From contig SHVP01000055.1 of the NCBI GenBank assembly GCA_009694165.1, positions 1 to 16,488 of the forward strand: a stretch of 16,488 nt of DNA. The letters are read 5' to 3'. Positions 7,559 to 15,524 of this stretch are shown one piece after another (the first letter of the stretch is position 1; every line of letters starts with the position of its first letter). The DNA comes from Alphaproteobacteria bacterium. GTDB taxonomy: Bacteria; Pseudomonadota; Alphaproteobacteria; SHVP01. The position numbers and the translations under genes are program-made. Under the pieces are notes generated by a model that saw nothing but the letters and a program-made list of their open reading frames with translations, did not search any database and had not been told where the DNA came from.

Positions 7559-7897
7559 CTAGATTCCGGTCCGATCGAGCAGGTCGGAGCAGGCGGAAAC
7601 CAAGTCGGTGCTGGCGCGTTCCTGGCCTGGCAGCTTCACAGCGAAGGACTTGGCCAGTTCTTCGCGCCGCGCACGGCCCGAATAGCCGGCAATTTCCGTC
7701 TTGTCGCCCGTGGTCGAGCGGTGCGCTTGCGCTAAGCTGGCGCAGACGTCGGCTTGTCCGGCGACGCGTGCCTCGCGCACTTGACGATCGCGCACGCCAT
7801 CGAGGGTGACCCAGCCCATCGCCAGGGTGACGATGGCCATGATGAGGCAGCCGAGCACGGCCCCCCAAATTAAGGGTTTCAGTTCTTTTATCTGCAT
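7559..7897 (-). CDS. Small single-pass membrane protein of unknown function
   Basis: A 112-residue protein with one hydrophobic helix at about residues 9-31 (LIWGAVLGCLIMAIVTLAMGW) and a polar, mostly helical remainder. Two cysteines in the soluble part (in DVCASL and SACSDL) are about 50 residues apart and could form a disulfide if that part faces the periplasm. The 'KP-x-WGA' opening and the late Cys resemble a small uncharacterised protein common in alphaproteobacteria (recalled, not searched). ATG 7897 was chosen because GGAG lies about 9 bases upstream and the residues before the next upstream ATG (7966) look non-coding. It converges with the phosphotransferase (28-base gap) and diverges from the GlcG-like gene. 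Confidence 0.7.
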   Translation of the reverse strand: MQIKELKPLIWGAVLGCLIMAIVTLAMGWVTLDGVRDRQVREARVAGQADVCASLAQAHRSTTGDKTEIAGYSGRARREELAKSFAVKLPGQERASTDLVSACSDLLDRTGI

Positions 7898-8005
7898 CGG
7901 GGGTGCTCCAAGGCAGTCACGCGATGCGCGGGACACATACCTGCCATGCATCAGGTCACGAAACATTCGCTTTGGCGAGTCAATAGCGCCCGAGCAACGC
8001 TAAAT

Positions 8006-8014
8006 TGTTATTCT
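8006..8014 (+). promoter_or_regulatory. Candidate extended -10 promoter for the GlcG/HbpS-like gene
   Basis: TGTTATTCT contains an extended -10 TG (8006-8007) and a TATTCT hexamer (8009-8014; four of six consensus matches), in an AT-rich patch within GC-rich DNA. A transcript would start near 8021, giving a short leader with GGGGGA upstream of ATG 8048. No good -35 box is visible, as is allowed for extended -10 promoters. Confidence 0.3.
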
Positions 8015-8047
8015 ACGGGTGGTTGTCGCGGGTTGGGGGAACGAGCA

Positions 8048-8485
8048 ATGACACGACTGAGTCTCGCCGATGCCGCCAATATCGTGAACCACGCCATGCG
8101 CGTGGCGCAAGCCGCCGGGCACGGCCCGATGGCGGTCGTGGTGCTCGACGGCGGCGGCCATCTCGTGGCCTTCCAGCGCCAGGAGACCGCGCCGTTCCTC
8201 TATGCCGACATGGCGATCGGCAAGGCCTGGGCAACGATCGCCGCCCTGCGCTCCTCGCGGGTGCAACAGAAGATGGGCGCGCGCCCCGGGCTAATCGAAT
8301 CGCTTTCTGACATGTCGGACGGGCGCTTCCTTGCGGTGCCGGGCGGCGTGATGATTCGCAACGTCGCCGGTGAGGTCATCGGCGCGGCCGGCGTTGCCGG
8401 ACGCAGCGGCGGCGAAGAGGGCGAGGCCTGCGTGTTGCAGGCGATCGCTGCGGCCGGCCTCAGCGGCGACGCTGGCGAGGCCTGA
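8048..8485 (+). CDS. GlcG/HbpS-family protein (DUF336, heme-binding-like)
   Basis: A 145-residue single-domain protein of the family containing GlcG (glycolate locus) and the heme-binding sensor accessory HbpS. Family features are visible: a first helix (ADAANIVNHAMRVAQ), then AVVVLDGGGHLVAFQRQ, ADMAIGKAWATIAA, and PGGVMIRNVAGEVIGAAGVAG before the final helix. It has no signal peptide, so it is probably cytoplasmic. Proteins of this fold often sit beside catabolic or redox operons, and many have no proven activity. ATG 8048 is preceded by GGGGGA at good spacing. The stop codon lies 8 bases from the stop of the convergent SBP gene, and both stops fall within a short palindrome. The role here is not clear from its neighbours. 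Confidence 0.88.
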   Translation: MTRLSLADAANIVNHAMRVAQAAGHGPMAVVVLDGGGHLVAFQRQETAPFLYADMAIGKAWATIAALRSSRVQQKMGARPGLIESLSDMSDGRFLAVPGGVMIRNVAGEVIGAAGVAGRSGGEEGEACVLQAIAAAGLSGDAGEA

Positions 8486-8493
8486 CCGCCAGG

Positions 8494-10011
8494 TCAATTC
8501 TCCAGCGTCATCTCGTGGTAGTTGAGCACCCGGTTGACGTTCTTAAAGCCGCGCACCCGTTTACCATAAGCGTTCAAGTCCTGCTGCTCGAACAGGAACA
8601 GGGCCGGCGCGTCCTCGCGTAGACGCGCCATCAGGTTGTGCAGGATCTTTTCGCGCTTGGCCGGGTCGAATTCCGAATCGGCGGCATCGACGAGCGGCAT
8701 CACGTCGCGGTTGCAGTAGTAGGCCGGGTTCTTGCGGCAGGACTGGAACAGCATCATGCGGATGGTGTCGAGTTCGGGCGCGACGCCGAGCGGCACGCTG
8801 AACGCATGGCCGTCCCATTTGACCTGCAGGAACTTGCGGCTCCAGTCGGCGGCCACAACTTGACTCATTTCCACATTGACGCCCACCTTGCCGAGATCCT
8901 GGGCAACCTGGCGGAAGACGTCGAAGTAGTCGCGAATCTCGGCCACGATCTTGAAGCCCCGCGGATAGCCCGCTTCGGCCAGCAGCGCCTTGGCACGGTC
9001 GGGATCGTAGGGATAGGGCTTAAGGTCGGAGTTGTAGCCGAAGGCGATCGGCAGCGAGTACTGGCTGTTGATGCCCATGATGCCGCCCAACAGGTTCTTG
9101 TTGATCGCTTCCTTGTCAACGGCGTAGTTGAGCGCCTGGCGCACGCGCCGGTCCTTGAGCGGCGCGATGTCGAGCCCTTCCTTGGCGTTTTCGAGCACGA
9201 AGGCAAGCTGCAGCAGCAGTGGCGAGGGCACGATATCGACGGTGCCGCCGGCCGCTTTGATCGGCGCGATGTCGTCGGGCGTCGCCTGCAGCATGATGTC
9301 GATCTGGTTGGACACCAGGGCCTGGCGGCGGGCGATCTGCTCGGGCAGGCGGGTGTATTCGATCTTCACGATCTTGGGCTGGCGCCAGGAATCGGCGAAC
9401 GCCTCGGTCCTAATGGCCTCGCCGGCCCAATCGACAACCCGATAGGGCCCCGAGCCGACAGGCTTGGCGGTGAATTGCTCGATGCCGAGGTCGGCCCACG
9501 CCTTCGGCGGCACGACGTAAAGCGCCGCCAGCTGATTGGGGAAGATCGGCCGCGGGTTCGCGGTGGTCAGTTCGACCGTCTGCGCGTCGATCGCGCGCGC
9601 GCCGGTGACGTAGTTGAACGTTTGCCCGCCGACGCTGGCCTTGCCGCGTTCGCTGCCGAACCATTCGATCGTCTTGACGACAGCTTCGGCGTTGACCGGC
9701 TCGCCGTTCTGGAATTTGGCGCCCCGCATGGTCAGTTGCCAGGTGGTTGGCGAGACATTCTTCCAGGCCGTCGCCAATCCGGCGCTCGGCCGCCCCTTTT
9801 CGTCGACGTATGTCGCGGTATCGAATATTGCCGACCAGATATAGACCTGGGGAATGCCGGGAACCGTCGAAAACGGGTTGCCGCGGCCGCCAGGAAAATC
9901 CCAGTTGCCGACGCGAAGCGTGTCGGCCTGCTGCGCCTGCGCGGCGACGGCGAATAGCGCGGCGACGAGGGCTCCCGTCCGGCCGACGATCCAAGTGTGA
10001 CGATTCGACAT
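8494..10011 (-). CDS. ABC transporter solute-binding protein, family 5 (peptide/nickel/opine type), copy 3
   Basis: A 505-residue SBP_bac_5 receptor and third paralogue in the window. The signal peptide spans residues 1-26 (hydrophobic 13-24, cleavage after AQA). Motifs: TWQLTMRGAKFQNGEPV, IAFGYNSDLKPYPYDPDRAKALL and LAEAGYPRGF. Cys425 and Cys433 form the same close pair as in the other copies, and RVLNYHEMTLEN at the end matches copy 1 (RVLNYHEITKTN) almost exactly. The ATG at 10011 fits the signal peptide, with AGAGGGAAG upstream. The frame is open to 10224, but the extra residues look random and would overlap the divergent hydrolase gene. No transporter subunit is adjacent. The solute is unknown, and the close resemblance to copies 1 and 2 suggests lineage-specific expansion. 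Confidence 0.95.
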   Translation of the reverse strand: MSNRHTWIVGRTGALVAALFAVAAQAQQADTLRVGNWDFPGGRGNPFSTVPGIPQVYIWSAIFDTATYVDEKGRPSAGLATAWKNVSPTTWQLTMRGAKFQNGEPVNAEAVVKTIEWFGSERGKASVGGQTFNYVTGARAIDAQTVELTTANPRPIFPNQLAALYVVPPKAWADLGIEQFTAKPVGSGPYRVVDWAGEAIRTEAFADSWRQPKIVKIEYTRLPEQIARRQALVSNQIDIMLQATPDDIAPIKAAGGTVDIVPSPLLLQLAFVLENAKEGLDIAPLKDRRVRQALNYAVDKEAINKNLLGGIMGINSQYSLPIAFGYNSDLKPYPYDPDRAKALLAEAGYPRGFKIVAEIRDYFDVFRQVAQDLGKVGVNVEMSQVVAADWSRKFLQVKWDGHAFSVPLGVAPELDTIRMMLFQSCRKNPAYYCNRDVMPLVDAADSEFDPAKREKILHNLMARLREDAPALFLFEQQDLNAYGKRVRGFKNVNRVLNYHEMTLEN

Positions 10012-10067
10012 GTTGGGCTTCCCTCTCGATCCTGAGCGGTCACGAGTGTCACCAGGGCGGCCGCGGC

Positions 10068-10092
10068 TGTCAATTCGACTGGGAGGTTGACA
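10068..10092. promoter_or_regulatory. Inverted TTGACA pair in the divergent SBP/hydrolase promoter region
   Basis: TGTCAA at 10068-10073 and TTGACA at 10087-10092 form a perfect inverted pair 13 bases apart. Each reads as a consensus -35 box pointing outwards. The minus-strand copy would serve SBP copy 3, where only a poor -10 (near GACACT) is found. The plus-strand copy would put a transcript start close to the hydrolase ATG. The pair may instead be the two half-sites of a regulator operator. It lies between the starts at 10011 and 10124. Confidence 0.35.
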
Positions 10093-10123
10093 AGGCCGGC
10101 GGGCTCCGCCCACCGTGGCCGCC

Positions 10124-11005
10124 ATGGAATTGGTGTCCTGCCTCACTCCAGACGGCGTCCGCCTCGACGGCTTGTGGACGGCCGGCAGCGGGTCGTCGCA
10201 ACTCGGCGTCGATGTCGTCATCATGCATCATTGCGTGAGCGGCACTTTCTACGGCACCGGCTTTTACAATGCCGCCGTCGAGCACCTCGCCAAAAAGGGC
10301 GTCGCCGTCCTGCGCGTCAACAACCGCGGTCACGACATCGTCAATCGACAGACCAAGCCGGGCGGCGGGTTCTTCTATCTCGGCGCCGCGTTCGAGACGG
10401 TCGACGACTGCCGCATCGACTGGCGTGCCTGGAATGACGTGGCCGAGCGGCGCGGCGCCCGCCGCATCGCGCTGTGGGGCCATAGTCTCGGCGCCGTCAA
10501 GACGCTTTACTATGCGAACAAGGAGCGCGACTCACGGGTCGTGGCCGCGATCGCGAGTTCGCCGCCGCGCTTCTCGCACGCCCAATACAAGACCGACCCG
10601 CTCGAGTGGCCGCTGTTCGAGCGGCAACTGGAGGAGGCCAAGGCGCTGGTCGCGGCGGGGAAAGGTGACACGCTGTTGTCGGTGACGCGGCCCGCGTCAT
10701 TGATGATGGCGGCGCGCTCCTACGTCGAAAAATATGCGCCGCCGGAGGGCCTCGACTACACCCGCTTCATTCCGACGATCGCCCATCCGGTGTTGCTCAC
10801 CATGGGCCGCCTCGAGGGCATCGAGTCAAAACCAGGGTCGTCCCGCATTTCGCTGTACGGCTCCGACCAATATCTGCGCGACCTGGCGGCCACGCACACG
10901 CAGATGGGTTATGCCCTCGTGCCCGGAGCCGATCATTTTTACACCGGGGTCGAGCGGGCACTGACCGACGTGGTGCTTGGTTTTCTGCGCGATCGGCTCG
11001 GCTGA
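10124..11005 (+). CDS. Alpha/beta hydrolase
   Basis: A 293-residue cytoplasmic alpha/beta-fold hydrolase. The nucleophile elbow GHSLG is at 119-123 (Ser121), preceded by the strand RRIALW. The likely catalytic His is His271 in PGADHFY, and the probable oxyanion region is near HHCVSG (35-40). NNRGHD at 66-71 is the usual post-strand-4 loop. No signal peptide is present. The arrangement resembles the UPF0613/DUF1749-like esterase and lipase relatives, but the substrate cannot be named. ATG 10124 was picked over the in-frame GTG at 10115; neither has a clear ribosome-binding site. The TGA is followed in frame, with no gap, by a LysR remnant and then by glpD, so all may share one transcript. It diverges from SBP copy 3. 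Confidence 0.88.
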   Translation: MELVSCLTPDGVRLDGLWTAGSGSSQLGVDVVIMHHCVSGTFYGTGFYNAAVEHLAKKGVAVLRVNNRGHDIVNRQTKPGGGFFYLGAAFETVDDCRIDWRAWNDVAERRGARRIALWGHSLGAVKTLYYANKERDSRVVAAIASSPPRFSHAQYKTDPLEWPLFERQLEEAKALVAAGKGDTLLSVTRPASLMMAARSYVEKYAPPEGLDYTRFIPTIAHPVLLTMGRLEGIESKPGSSRISLYGSDQYLRDLAATHTQMGYALVPGADHFYTGVERALTDVVLGFLRDRLG

Positions 11006-11188
11006 ACGCTGGGACGCAGCGCCCTCGTCGTCGACGATCTCGCTGGCGGCTGGCTGGTGCGGCCGTTCAATGTCAGCTACCCGTCGCGCTTTACCTATTT
11101 CCTGTTATCGGACCGCCGCGCCACCGAGGAACCCAACATCAAGCTGTTTTGTGACTGGTTGATCGCGGAAGCGCGCGCGATGGCGTAA
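11006..11188 (+). pseudogene. 3' remnant of a LysR-type (GcvA-like) transcriptional regulator
   Basis: The 60 sense codons after the hydrolase TGA, in the same frame and ending at TAA 11186-11188, encode the C-terminus of a LysR-type regulator. LGRSALVVDDLAGGWLVRPF corresponds to the conserved effector-domain end of GcvA-like proteins (usually 'LGR..LV..DL..G.LVRPF'). A further segment ends in FCDWLIAEARAMA, like the usual 'F.DWL..E' terminal helix. The DNA-binding domain and most of the effector domain are missing, and no start codon precedes it, so it cannot make a regulator. No internal stop has built up, which suggests recent truncation or some constraint. Family assignment rests on pattern memory. 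Confidence 0.75.
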
Positions 11189-11203
11189 GGCTACACTCGG
11201 CCC

Positions 11204-12835
11204 GTGAAGCGTGACTTGCAGCGACTGGCGGCGGATCGCCACGACCTCGTCGTCGTCGGCGCCGGCATCACCGGCGCTGCCATCGCCTGGGATGCCGCCC
11301 TGCGCGGACTGCGCGTAGCACTGATCGACAAGGACGACTTTGCGCACGCCACTACCGCGGCCTCGTCAAAGCTCATCCACGGCGGCCTGCGCTACCTCAA
11401 GACCTTCGACATCGGCCTGGTGCGGGAATCGCTGCAAGAGCGGCGGGTCTGGCAGACCATTGCGCCGCACTTGGTACGGCCCTTGCCGTTTCTGTTGCCG
11501 ACCTACGGCTATGGCCAACGTGGATGGCTGGCTGTCGGCGCCGGGCTCGCGGTCTATGACTTTCTCGCCCGCGGCGAGTCGCCCGCCGATCCGGACCAGG
11601 CGTTGCCGCGGGCAAGACCCCTGGGACGGAGCGAGACCGTGGCCGCTTTTCCCATGATCGACCGGCGCGGGCTGACCGGTGGCTGGCTCTACTATGACGC
11701 TCAGATGCTGGCGCCTGAACGCCTGGCCCTCGCTTTCGTCCGCGGCGCCGCCGAGCGAGGCGGGGCGGTGGCGAACTATGTCGAGGTCGAGCGCTTTCTC
11801 GGCCCGCCTGAGCGGGTCGATGGGGTGGCCGTCGTCGATCGTCTTGGGGGCGGGCGTTTCGAAATCCAAGCGGCGCTTACGGTGAACGCCACCGGTCCGT
11901 GGGCCGACCGTCTGCTCGCCCGCCGCGACGGCGTTGCCGCGCACCTGGTGCGCTCGAAGGGGATTCATCTGATCGTCCCGCCGCTCCACGACCGCCTGGC
12001 GCTGGCGATGCAGACGGCCAGCCGGCATTTCTTCGCCTTGCCGTGGCGGAGTCACACGATCCTGGCGACGACCGACACGCCATTCATCGACGAGCCCGAC
12101 CGGGTCGGCACCTCGCAAACCGACATCGACGCGCTGCTCGCCACGGTCAACGCAGCCTTGCCGGGCACCGCGTTCGGCCGCGGTGACGTCCGGCATTTCT
12201 ACGCCGGGCTGCGGCCGCTCGTGGCCGACAAAGGGGTGGGGGCCGCTAGCACCTACGGCCAAAGCCGCAAGGCCGAGATCTGCGACCACGCGAGCGCGGA
12301 CGGCGTCGACGGGCTGCTGTCGGTGCTGGGCGGCAAGTGGACGACGTCGCGGCATCTGGCCGAGCAGGTCGTCGATCGGTCGGTGGGAAAGCTCGGCCGG
12401 ACGCCGGTGGCGGCGATGACGGCGCGGACCCCGTTGCCCAGCGTACCGTCGGGCCCCACCGGTCGCTTTATCGCGACGACGCAAGCCGCTTATGGCCGCC
12501 TCGATCCGGCGGTGGTCGACCACCTGGTCCGCCACCACGGCAGCGACACCGCAACGATCCTGTCGCTCGGCGAGCGGGAAGGGTTGCTCGATCGCGTCCT
12601 GCCGACGCAACCCACCATAGCCGCCGAGGTGGTGCATGCCGTGCGCAGCGAGATGGCGCTCGCCCTCGATGACGTGCTATTCCGCCGTACCGGCCTGGGC
12701 ACGCTCGGACATCCGGGGAATGCCGTCGTCGCCAAGGTAGCCGCTCTCATGGCCAATGAACTGGACTGGACCGCCGCCGATCAGCGCGGGCAGATCGAAC
12801 GGGCGTTGCGGCGGTTCTCCGTGTCGGCGGCCTAG
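11204..12835 (+). CDS. glpD: FAD-dependent glycerol-3-phosphate dehydrogenase
   Basis: A 543-residue peripheral-membrane flavoenzyme that oxidises sn-glycerol 3-phosphate to dihydroxyacetone phosphate and passes electrons to the quinone pool. The Rossmann FAD site is VVVGAGITGAAIAW (Gly19, Gly21, Gly24), followed by the family signature SSKLIHGGLRYL at about 54-65. A further FAD-binding segment is VNATGPWAD near residue 226-234, and HFFALPWRSHTILATTDTPF follows in mid-protein. The C-terminal accessory domain has LDDVLFRRTGLG. Length is slightly above the usual 500-540. The start is GTG at 11204, 15 bases after the LysR remnant, with no strong ribosome site. Its stop lies 4 bases before the MFS gene's GTG, so the two are probably co-transcribed. 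No glycerol kinase or glycerol facilitator gene is present nearby. Confidence 0.93.
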   Translation: MKRDLQRLAADRHDLVVVGAGITGAAIAWDAALRGLRVALIDKDDFAHATTAASSKLIHGGLRYLKTFDIGLVRESLQERRVWQTIAPHLVRPLPFLLPTYGYGQRGWLAVGAGLAVYDFLARGESPADPDQALPRARPLGRSETVAAFPMIDRRGLTGGWLYYDAQMLAPERLALAFVRGAAERGGAVANYVEVERFLGPPERVDGVAVVDRLGGGRFEIQAALTVNATGPWADRLLARRDGVAAHLVRSKGIHLIVPPLHDRLALAMQTASRHFFALPWRSHTILATTDTPFIDEPDRVGTSQTDIDALLATVNAALPGTAFGRGDVRHFYAGLRPLVADKGVGAASTYGQSRKAEICDHASADGVDGLLSVLGGKWTTSRHLAEQVVDRSVGKLGRTPVAAMTARTPLPSVPSGPTGRFIATTQAAYGRLDPAVVDHLVRHHGSDTATILSLGEREGLLDRVLPTQPTIAAEVVHAVRSEMALALDDVLFRRTGLGTLGHPGNAVVAKVAALMANELDWTAADQRGQIERALRRFSVSAA

Positions 12836-12839
12836 CGTC

Positions 12840-14051
12840 GTGGCCGATCCCCGCAACGGCATGCTGTACTTGCTCGGCATACTGAGTGCCGCCGGCTGGG
12901 TCGGCGGTGTCATGTACATTCCGACGCTGCCGGCGATCGCCGCGGAGTTCGACGCCACTCCGGCGCAGACCAACCTGACGCTTACCGTCTTTCTTGCTGC
13001 CTTCGCGACGGCGCAACTCGTCTATGGGCCGCTGTCCGATCGCTATGGCCGGCGGATCGTTCTTCTCGCCACGCTGCTCGTCTACTGCGTCGGCAGCGTC
13101 ATGGGTGCGCTGGCTGACTCGATCGGGGTCCTGACGGTGGCGCGAGTCGTGCAGGCCATCGGGGCGGTCGGCGGCATCGTCCTTACCCGCGCCATCGCCC
13201 GCGACCTGTGGACGTTCGATCAGGTGCGCCGGCCGCTCGCCTTCATCAACATGGGATCGGCGGTCGCCCCGGTCATTTCCCTTTCGCTCGGCGGCTTTCT
13301 CTCGCTTGTCCTCGGCTGGCGCGGCATCTTCTGGATCGCGGCCGTGATAGCGCTGGCGGTCTTTGTCCTCGTCTTCAAGGTCTTGCGCGAGACTCACGCG
13401 GTCCGCGATCCAGCCAAGTACGGCGGGTTCAATTTTATTCGCAACCTCGGGCGCCTTGTCATGTCGCCCCTATTCGTCAGCCTTGCCCTGACCCAGGGCA
13501 TGTTGGGCGGGGCGATATTCGTGTTCATGACCGGCGCCCCGTTCGTGGTCATCGAACGGTTCGGCATCTCGCCGGGAGTCTTCGGTCTCCTCACCGCGCT
13601 GATGCCAGCCGGGTATATCAGCGGCAACCTGATCACCAGCCGGCTGTCGAACTGTTATTCGATCCCGCAATTGATCACGCTCGGCTCGGCGATCTCGGTG
13701 ACCGCGGCGTCGACGCTGGTCGTTGTCGGTCTCGCCGGGACGCTGTCGGTCCCAGTGCTCTACGGTTGCATGTATTGCTACGTGCTCGGCGTCGGCGTCA
13801 ACGTGCCCAATTCGATGGCGGTGGCCATCGAGGTGCGGCCCGAGACCGCCGGGGCCGCCTCGGCCCTGATCGGCTTCGTGCAGCAGAGCCATTCGGCGGG
13901 GGCGAGCTTGATCGTCGGCATGATCGAGACCGGCTCCGGCCTAGGTATGGTGTCGTTGCTCTTCGCGATGGCGGCGATCGGCTGCACCGCCGCCGCAACC
14001 AGCATCGCGCTCAGCCGATCGTTTCTATCGGCCCGGCGCGGCGGCGGTTGA
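12840..14051 (+). CDS. MFS transporter, Bcr/CflA drug-resistance type
   Basis: A 403-residue inner-membrane protein with about 12 hydrophobic helices. It belongs to the DHA1 group of proton-coupled exporters. MFS motif A is clear in the loop after helix 2 (YGPLSDRYGRRIV, about 62-74). The helix 4-5 region AIGAVGGIVLTRAIARDLW is typical of Bcr/CflA proteins. The central loop is around LRETHAVRDPAKYGG. GTG at 12840 is preferred because it lies 4 bases after the glpD TAG; ATG at 12861 would remove seven residues. Tight coupling to glpD could hint at a phosphorylated or glycerol-derived substrate, but drug or metabolite export is just as likely. It converges with rimK across a 42-base gap. Confidence 0.9.
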   Translation: MADPRNGMLYLLGILSAAGWVGGVMYIPTLPAIAAEFDATPAQTNLTLTVFLAAFATAQLVYGPLSDRYGRRIVLLATLLVYCVGSVMGALADSIGVLTVARVVQAIGAVGGIVLTRAIARDLWTFDQVRRPLAFINMGSAVAPVISLSLGGFLSLVLGWRGIFWIAAVIALAVFVLVFKVLRETHAVRDPAKYGGFNFIRNLGRLVMSPLFVSLALTQGMLGGAIFVFMTGAPFVVIERFGISPGVFGLLTALMPAGYISGNLITSRLSNCYSIPQLITLGSAISVTAASTLVVVGLAGTLSVPVLYGCMYCYVLGVGVNVPNSMAVAIEVRPETAGAASALIGFVQQSHSAGASLIVGMIETGSGLGMVSLLFAMAAIGCTAAATSIALSRSFLSARRGGG

Positions 14052-14093
14052 GCGAACGGGCCGCCGTCGCCCGGCCGGTCGAGACGGCTGTTC

Positions 14094-14999
14094 TCAGCCC
14101 TTGCCTTTGGTCTTGGTCTTGTTGGGCGCCGCGTGGCGCTCCACGAACTCGATGATGCGGCGGGCGATGTCGATCCCAGTCGCGGTCTCGATGCCTTCGA
14201 GGCCCGGTGAGGAATTTACTTCCATGACTACCGGGCCGTGGTTTGAGCGCAGCATGTCGACGCCGGCGACGTTGAGACCCAGGGTCCGGGCGGCACGGGT
14301 GGCCGTGGCCCGCTCCTCAGGGGTGATGCGAATCGGGCTCGCCGACCCGCCCATGTGGAGGTTGGAACGAAACTCGCCCGCCTTGGCCTGGCGCTTCATC
14401 GCCGCCACGACCTTGCCGCCGACGACGAATGCGCGGATGTCGGCACCGCCCGCCTCGGCGATGTATTCCTGCACCATGAAATAGGCATCGAGCGCCTTCA
14501 GCGATTGAATCATGCTTTCGGCGGCCTTGTGGGTGTCGGCGAGGATGACGCCGGCGCCGTGCGTCCCTTCGAGCAGCTTGATCACGAGCGGTGCGCCGCC
14601 GGCGATCTTGATCACGTCGTCGGTGTCGTCCGGCGCATGGGCAAACCCGGTGACCGGCAGGCCGATTCCCTTGCGCGCCAATAGCTGTAGCGCGCGCAGC
14701 TTGTCGCGTGCCCGGCCGATCGCCACCGATTCGTTGACGCAGTAGACGCCCATCATCTCGAACTGGCGCACTACCGCCATACCGTAAAAGGTGATCGATT
14801 TGCCGATACGCGGGATGACGGCGTCGTAGCCTTCCAGCGTTTCGCCGCGGTAGCGGATTTCCGGGCGGTGCGCGGTGATGTTCATGTAGCAACGCAACGT
14901 GTTGATGATGCGCACGTCGTGGCCGCGCTTCTGTCCCGCCTCGACGATTCGTCGGTGCGAATAGAGACTGGCCTTGGTCGCCAGCACGAGAATCTTCAT
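14094..14999 (-). CDS. rimK: RimK, ribosomal protein S6 glutamate ligase (ATP-grasp)
   Basis: A 301-residue cytoplasmic ATP-grasp ligase, the same size as E. coli RimK, which adds glutamate residues to the C-terminus of ribosomal protein S6. The N-terminal domain starts [18 protein letters not shown]. The ATP-grasp core has [13 protein letters not shown] (138-151), the strand [27 protein letters not shown] in two parts (177-203), the RimK-type FRSNLHMGG (210-218), and the metal-binding [12 protein letters not shown] (258-269). The Lys-rich tail (KTKTKGKG) is unusual and may be flexible. ATG 14999 overlaps the stop of rimB by 4 bases (ATGA), a clear sign of translational coupling. Related ATP-grasp ligases (for example LysX-type) are less likely given the NLHMGG motif. 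Confidence 0.95.
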   Translation of the reverse strand: MKILVLATKASLYSHRRIVEAGQKRGHDVRIINTLRCYMNITAHRPEIRYRGETLEGYDAVIPRIGKSITFYGMAVVRQFEMMGVYCVNESVAIGRARDKLRALQLLARKGIGLPVTGFAHAPDDTDDVIKIAGGAPLVIKLLEGTHGAGVILADTHKAAESMIQSLKALDAYFMVQEYIAEAGGADIRAFVVGGKVVAAMKRQAKAGEFRSNLHMGGSASPIRITPEERATATRAARTLGLNVAGVDMLRSNHGPVVMEVNSSPGLEGIETATGIDIARRIIEFVERHAAPNKTKTKGKG

Positions 15000-15484
15000 G
15001 ACGCGCGGCCCTTCTTGGTCGATTTCTTGTACATCGCCACGAGGTCCCGCTTGCGGCGACGGCCCATCGCGTAGGACACCGCCGGGTCGACGGCGAAGCG
15101 CCCGAGCAGCGCATTGCGGCCCAGCAACATACGGAAGCCCATGGTGTCGCGATTGGTCAACGTCAATTCGATCGGCCACTCGCGATCGCCCATGACGAGG
15201 CGCTGGCGAATGACGTAACGCAGCTCGACAGCGCCTCCCGAATCCATCACTTCACGCTGGTCCAACACATCGGCCTCGCAGTCGACGACGATGTCTTCGC
15301 GCCGCTGCAACGGGTGAATCCCGAAGCGCACGCGGTGGCGGCCGCCGGCCCGCGAGGGTTCGACGTAGAACGCATGCAAGGCCGATGTGCGCGCGCCGGT
15401 GTCGATCTTGGCCTTCAGCACCGGCAAGCCGAGCGCGGGCATCGCCACCCATTCGCGCCATCCGATCACGATCTTTCTGCTCAC
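14996..15484 (-). CDS. rimB: RimB-like retropepsin-type protease (ATP-dependent zinc protease family)
   Basis: A 162-residue cytoplasmic protein with the aspartic-protease motif [11 protein letters not shown] at 28-38 and the second conserved block [11 protein letters not shown] at 117-127. These define the family long annotated as ATP-dependent zinc protease, which is structurally retropepsin-like. In Pseudomonas, RimB works with RimK and trims poly-glutamate from S6. Only one Asp motif is present, so an active dimer is expected. The C-terminus is basic ([16 protein letters not shown]). The start is GTG 15484. Its stop overlaps the rimK start, and msrB ends 40 bases upstream. RimA, the cyclic-di-GMP phosphodiesterase partner in Pseudomonas, is not seen here. 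Confidence 0.9.
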   Translation of the reverse strand: MSRKIVIGWREWVAMPALGLPVLKAKIDTGARTSALHAFYVEPSRAGGRHRVRFGIHPLQRREDIVVDCEADVLDQREVMDSGGAVELRYVIRQRLVMGDREWPIELTLTNRDTMGFRMLLGRNALLGRFAVDPAVSYAMGRRRKRDLVAMYKKSTKKGRAS

Positions 15485-15524
15485 GAGAATCGGCCACCTT
15501 CGGCTGCCGGGCGGTCGCCGGATC

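Noticed and set aside
8638..9957. Long plus-strand open frame antisense to SBP copy 3
   Set aside because: Same reasoning: a GC-driven shadow frame opposite a well-supported gene, with no ribosome site or family motif.
10012..10224. Longer N-terminus for SBP copy 3
   Set aside because: The extra 71 residues are random-looking, would precede the signal peptide, and would overlap the divergent hydrolase gene.
11366..12637. Long minus-strand open frame antisense to glpD
   Set aside because: It is opposite clear glycerol-3-phosphate dehydrogenase motifs, and its composition is biased with no domain visible.
13208..14155. Second plus-strand frame within the MFS gene
   Set aside because: It overlaps the MFS gene in another frame. 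The MFS frame has motif A and membrane helices, while this one is Arg-rich and has none.
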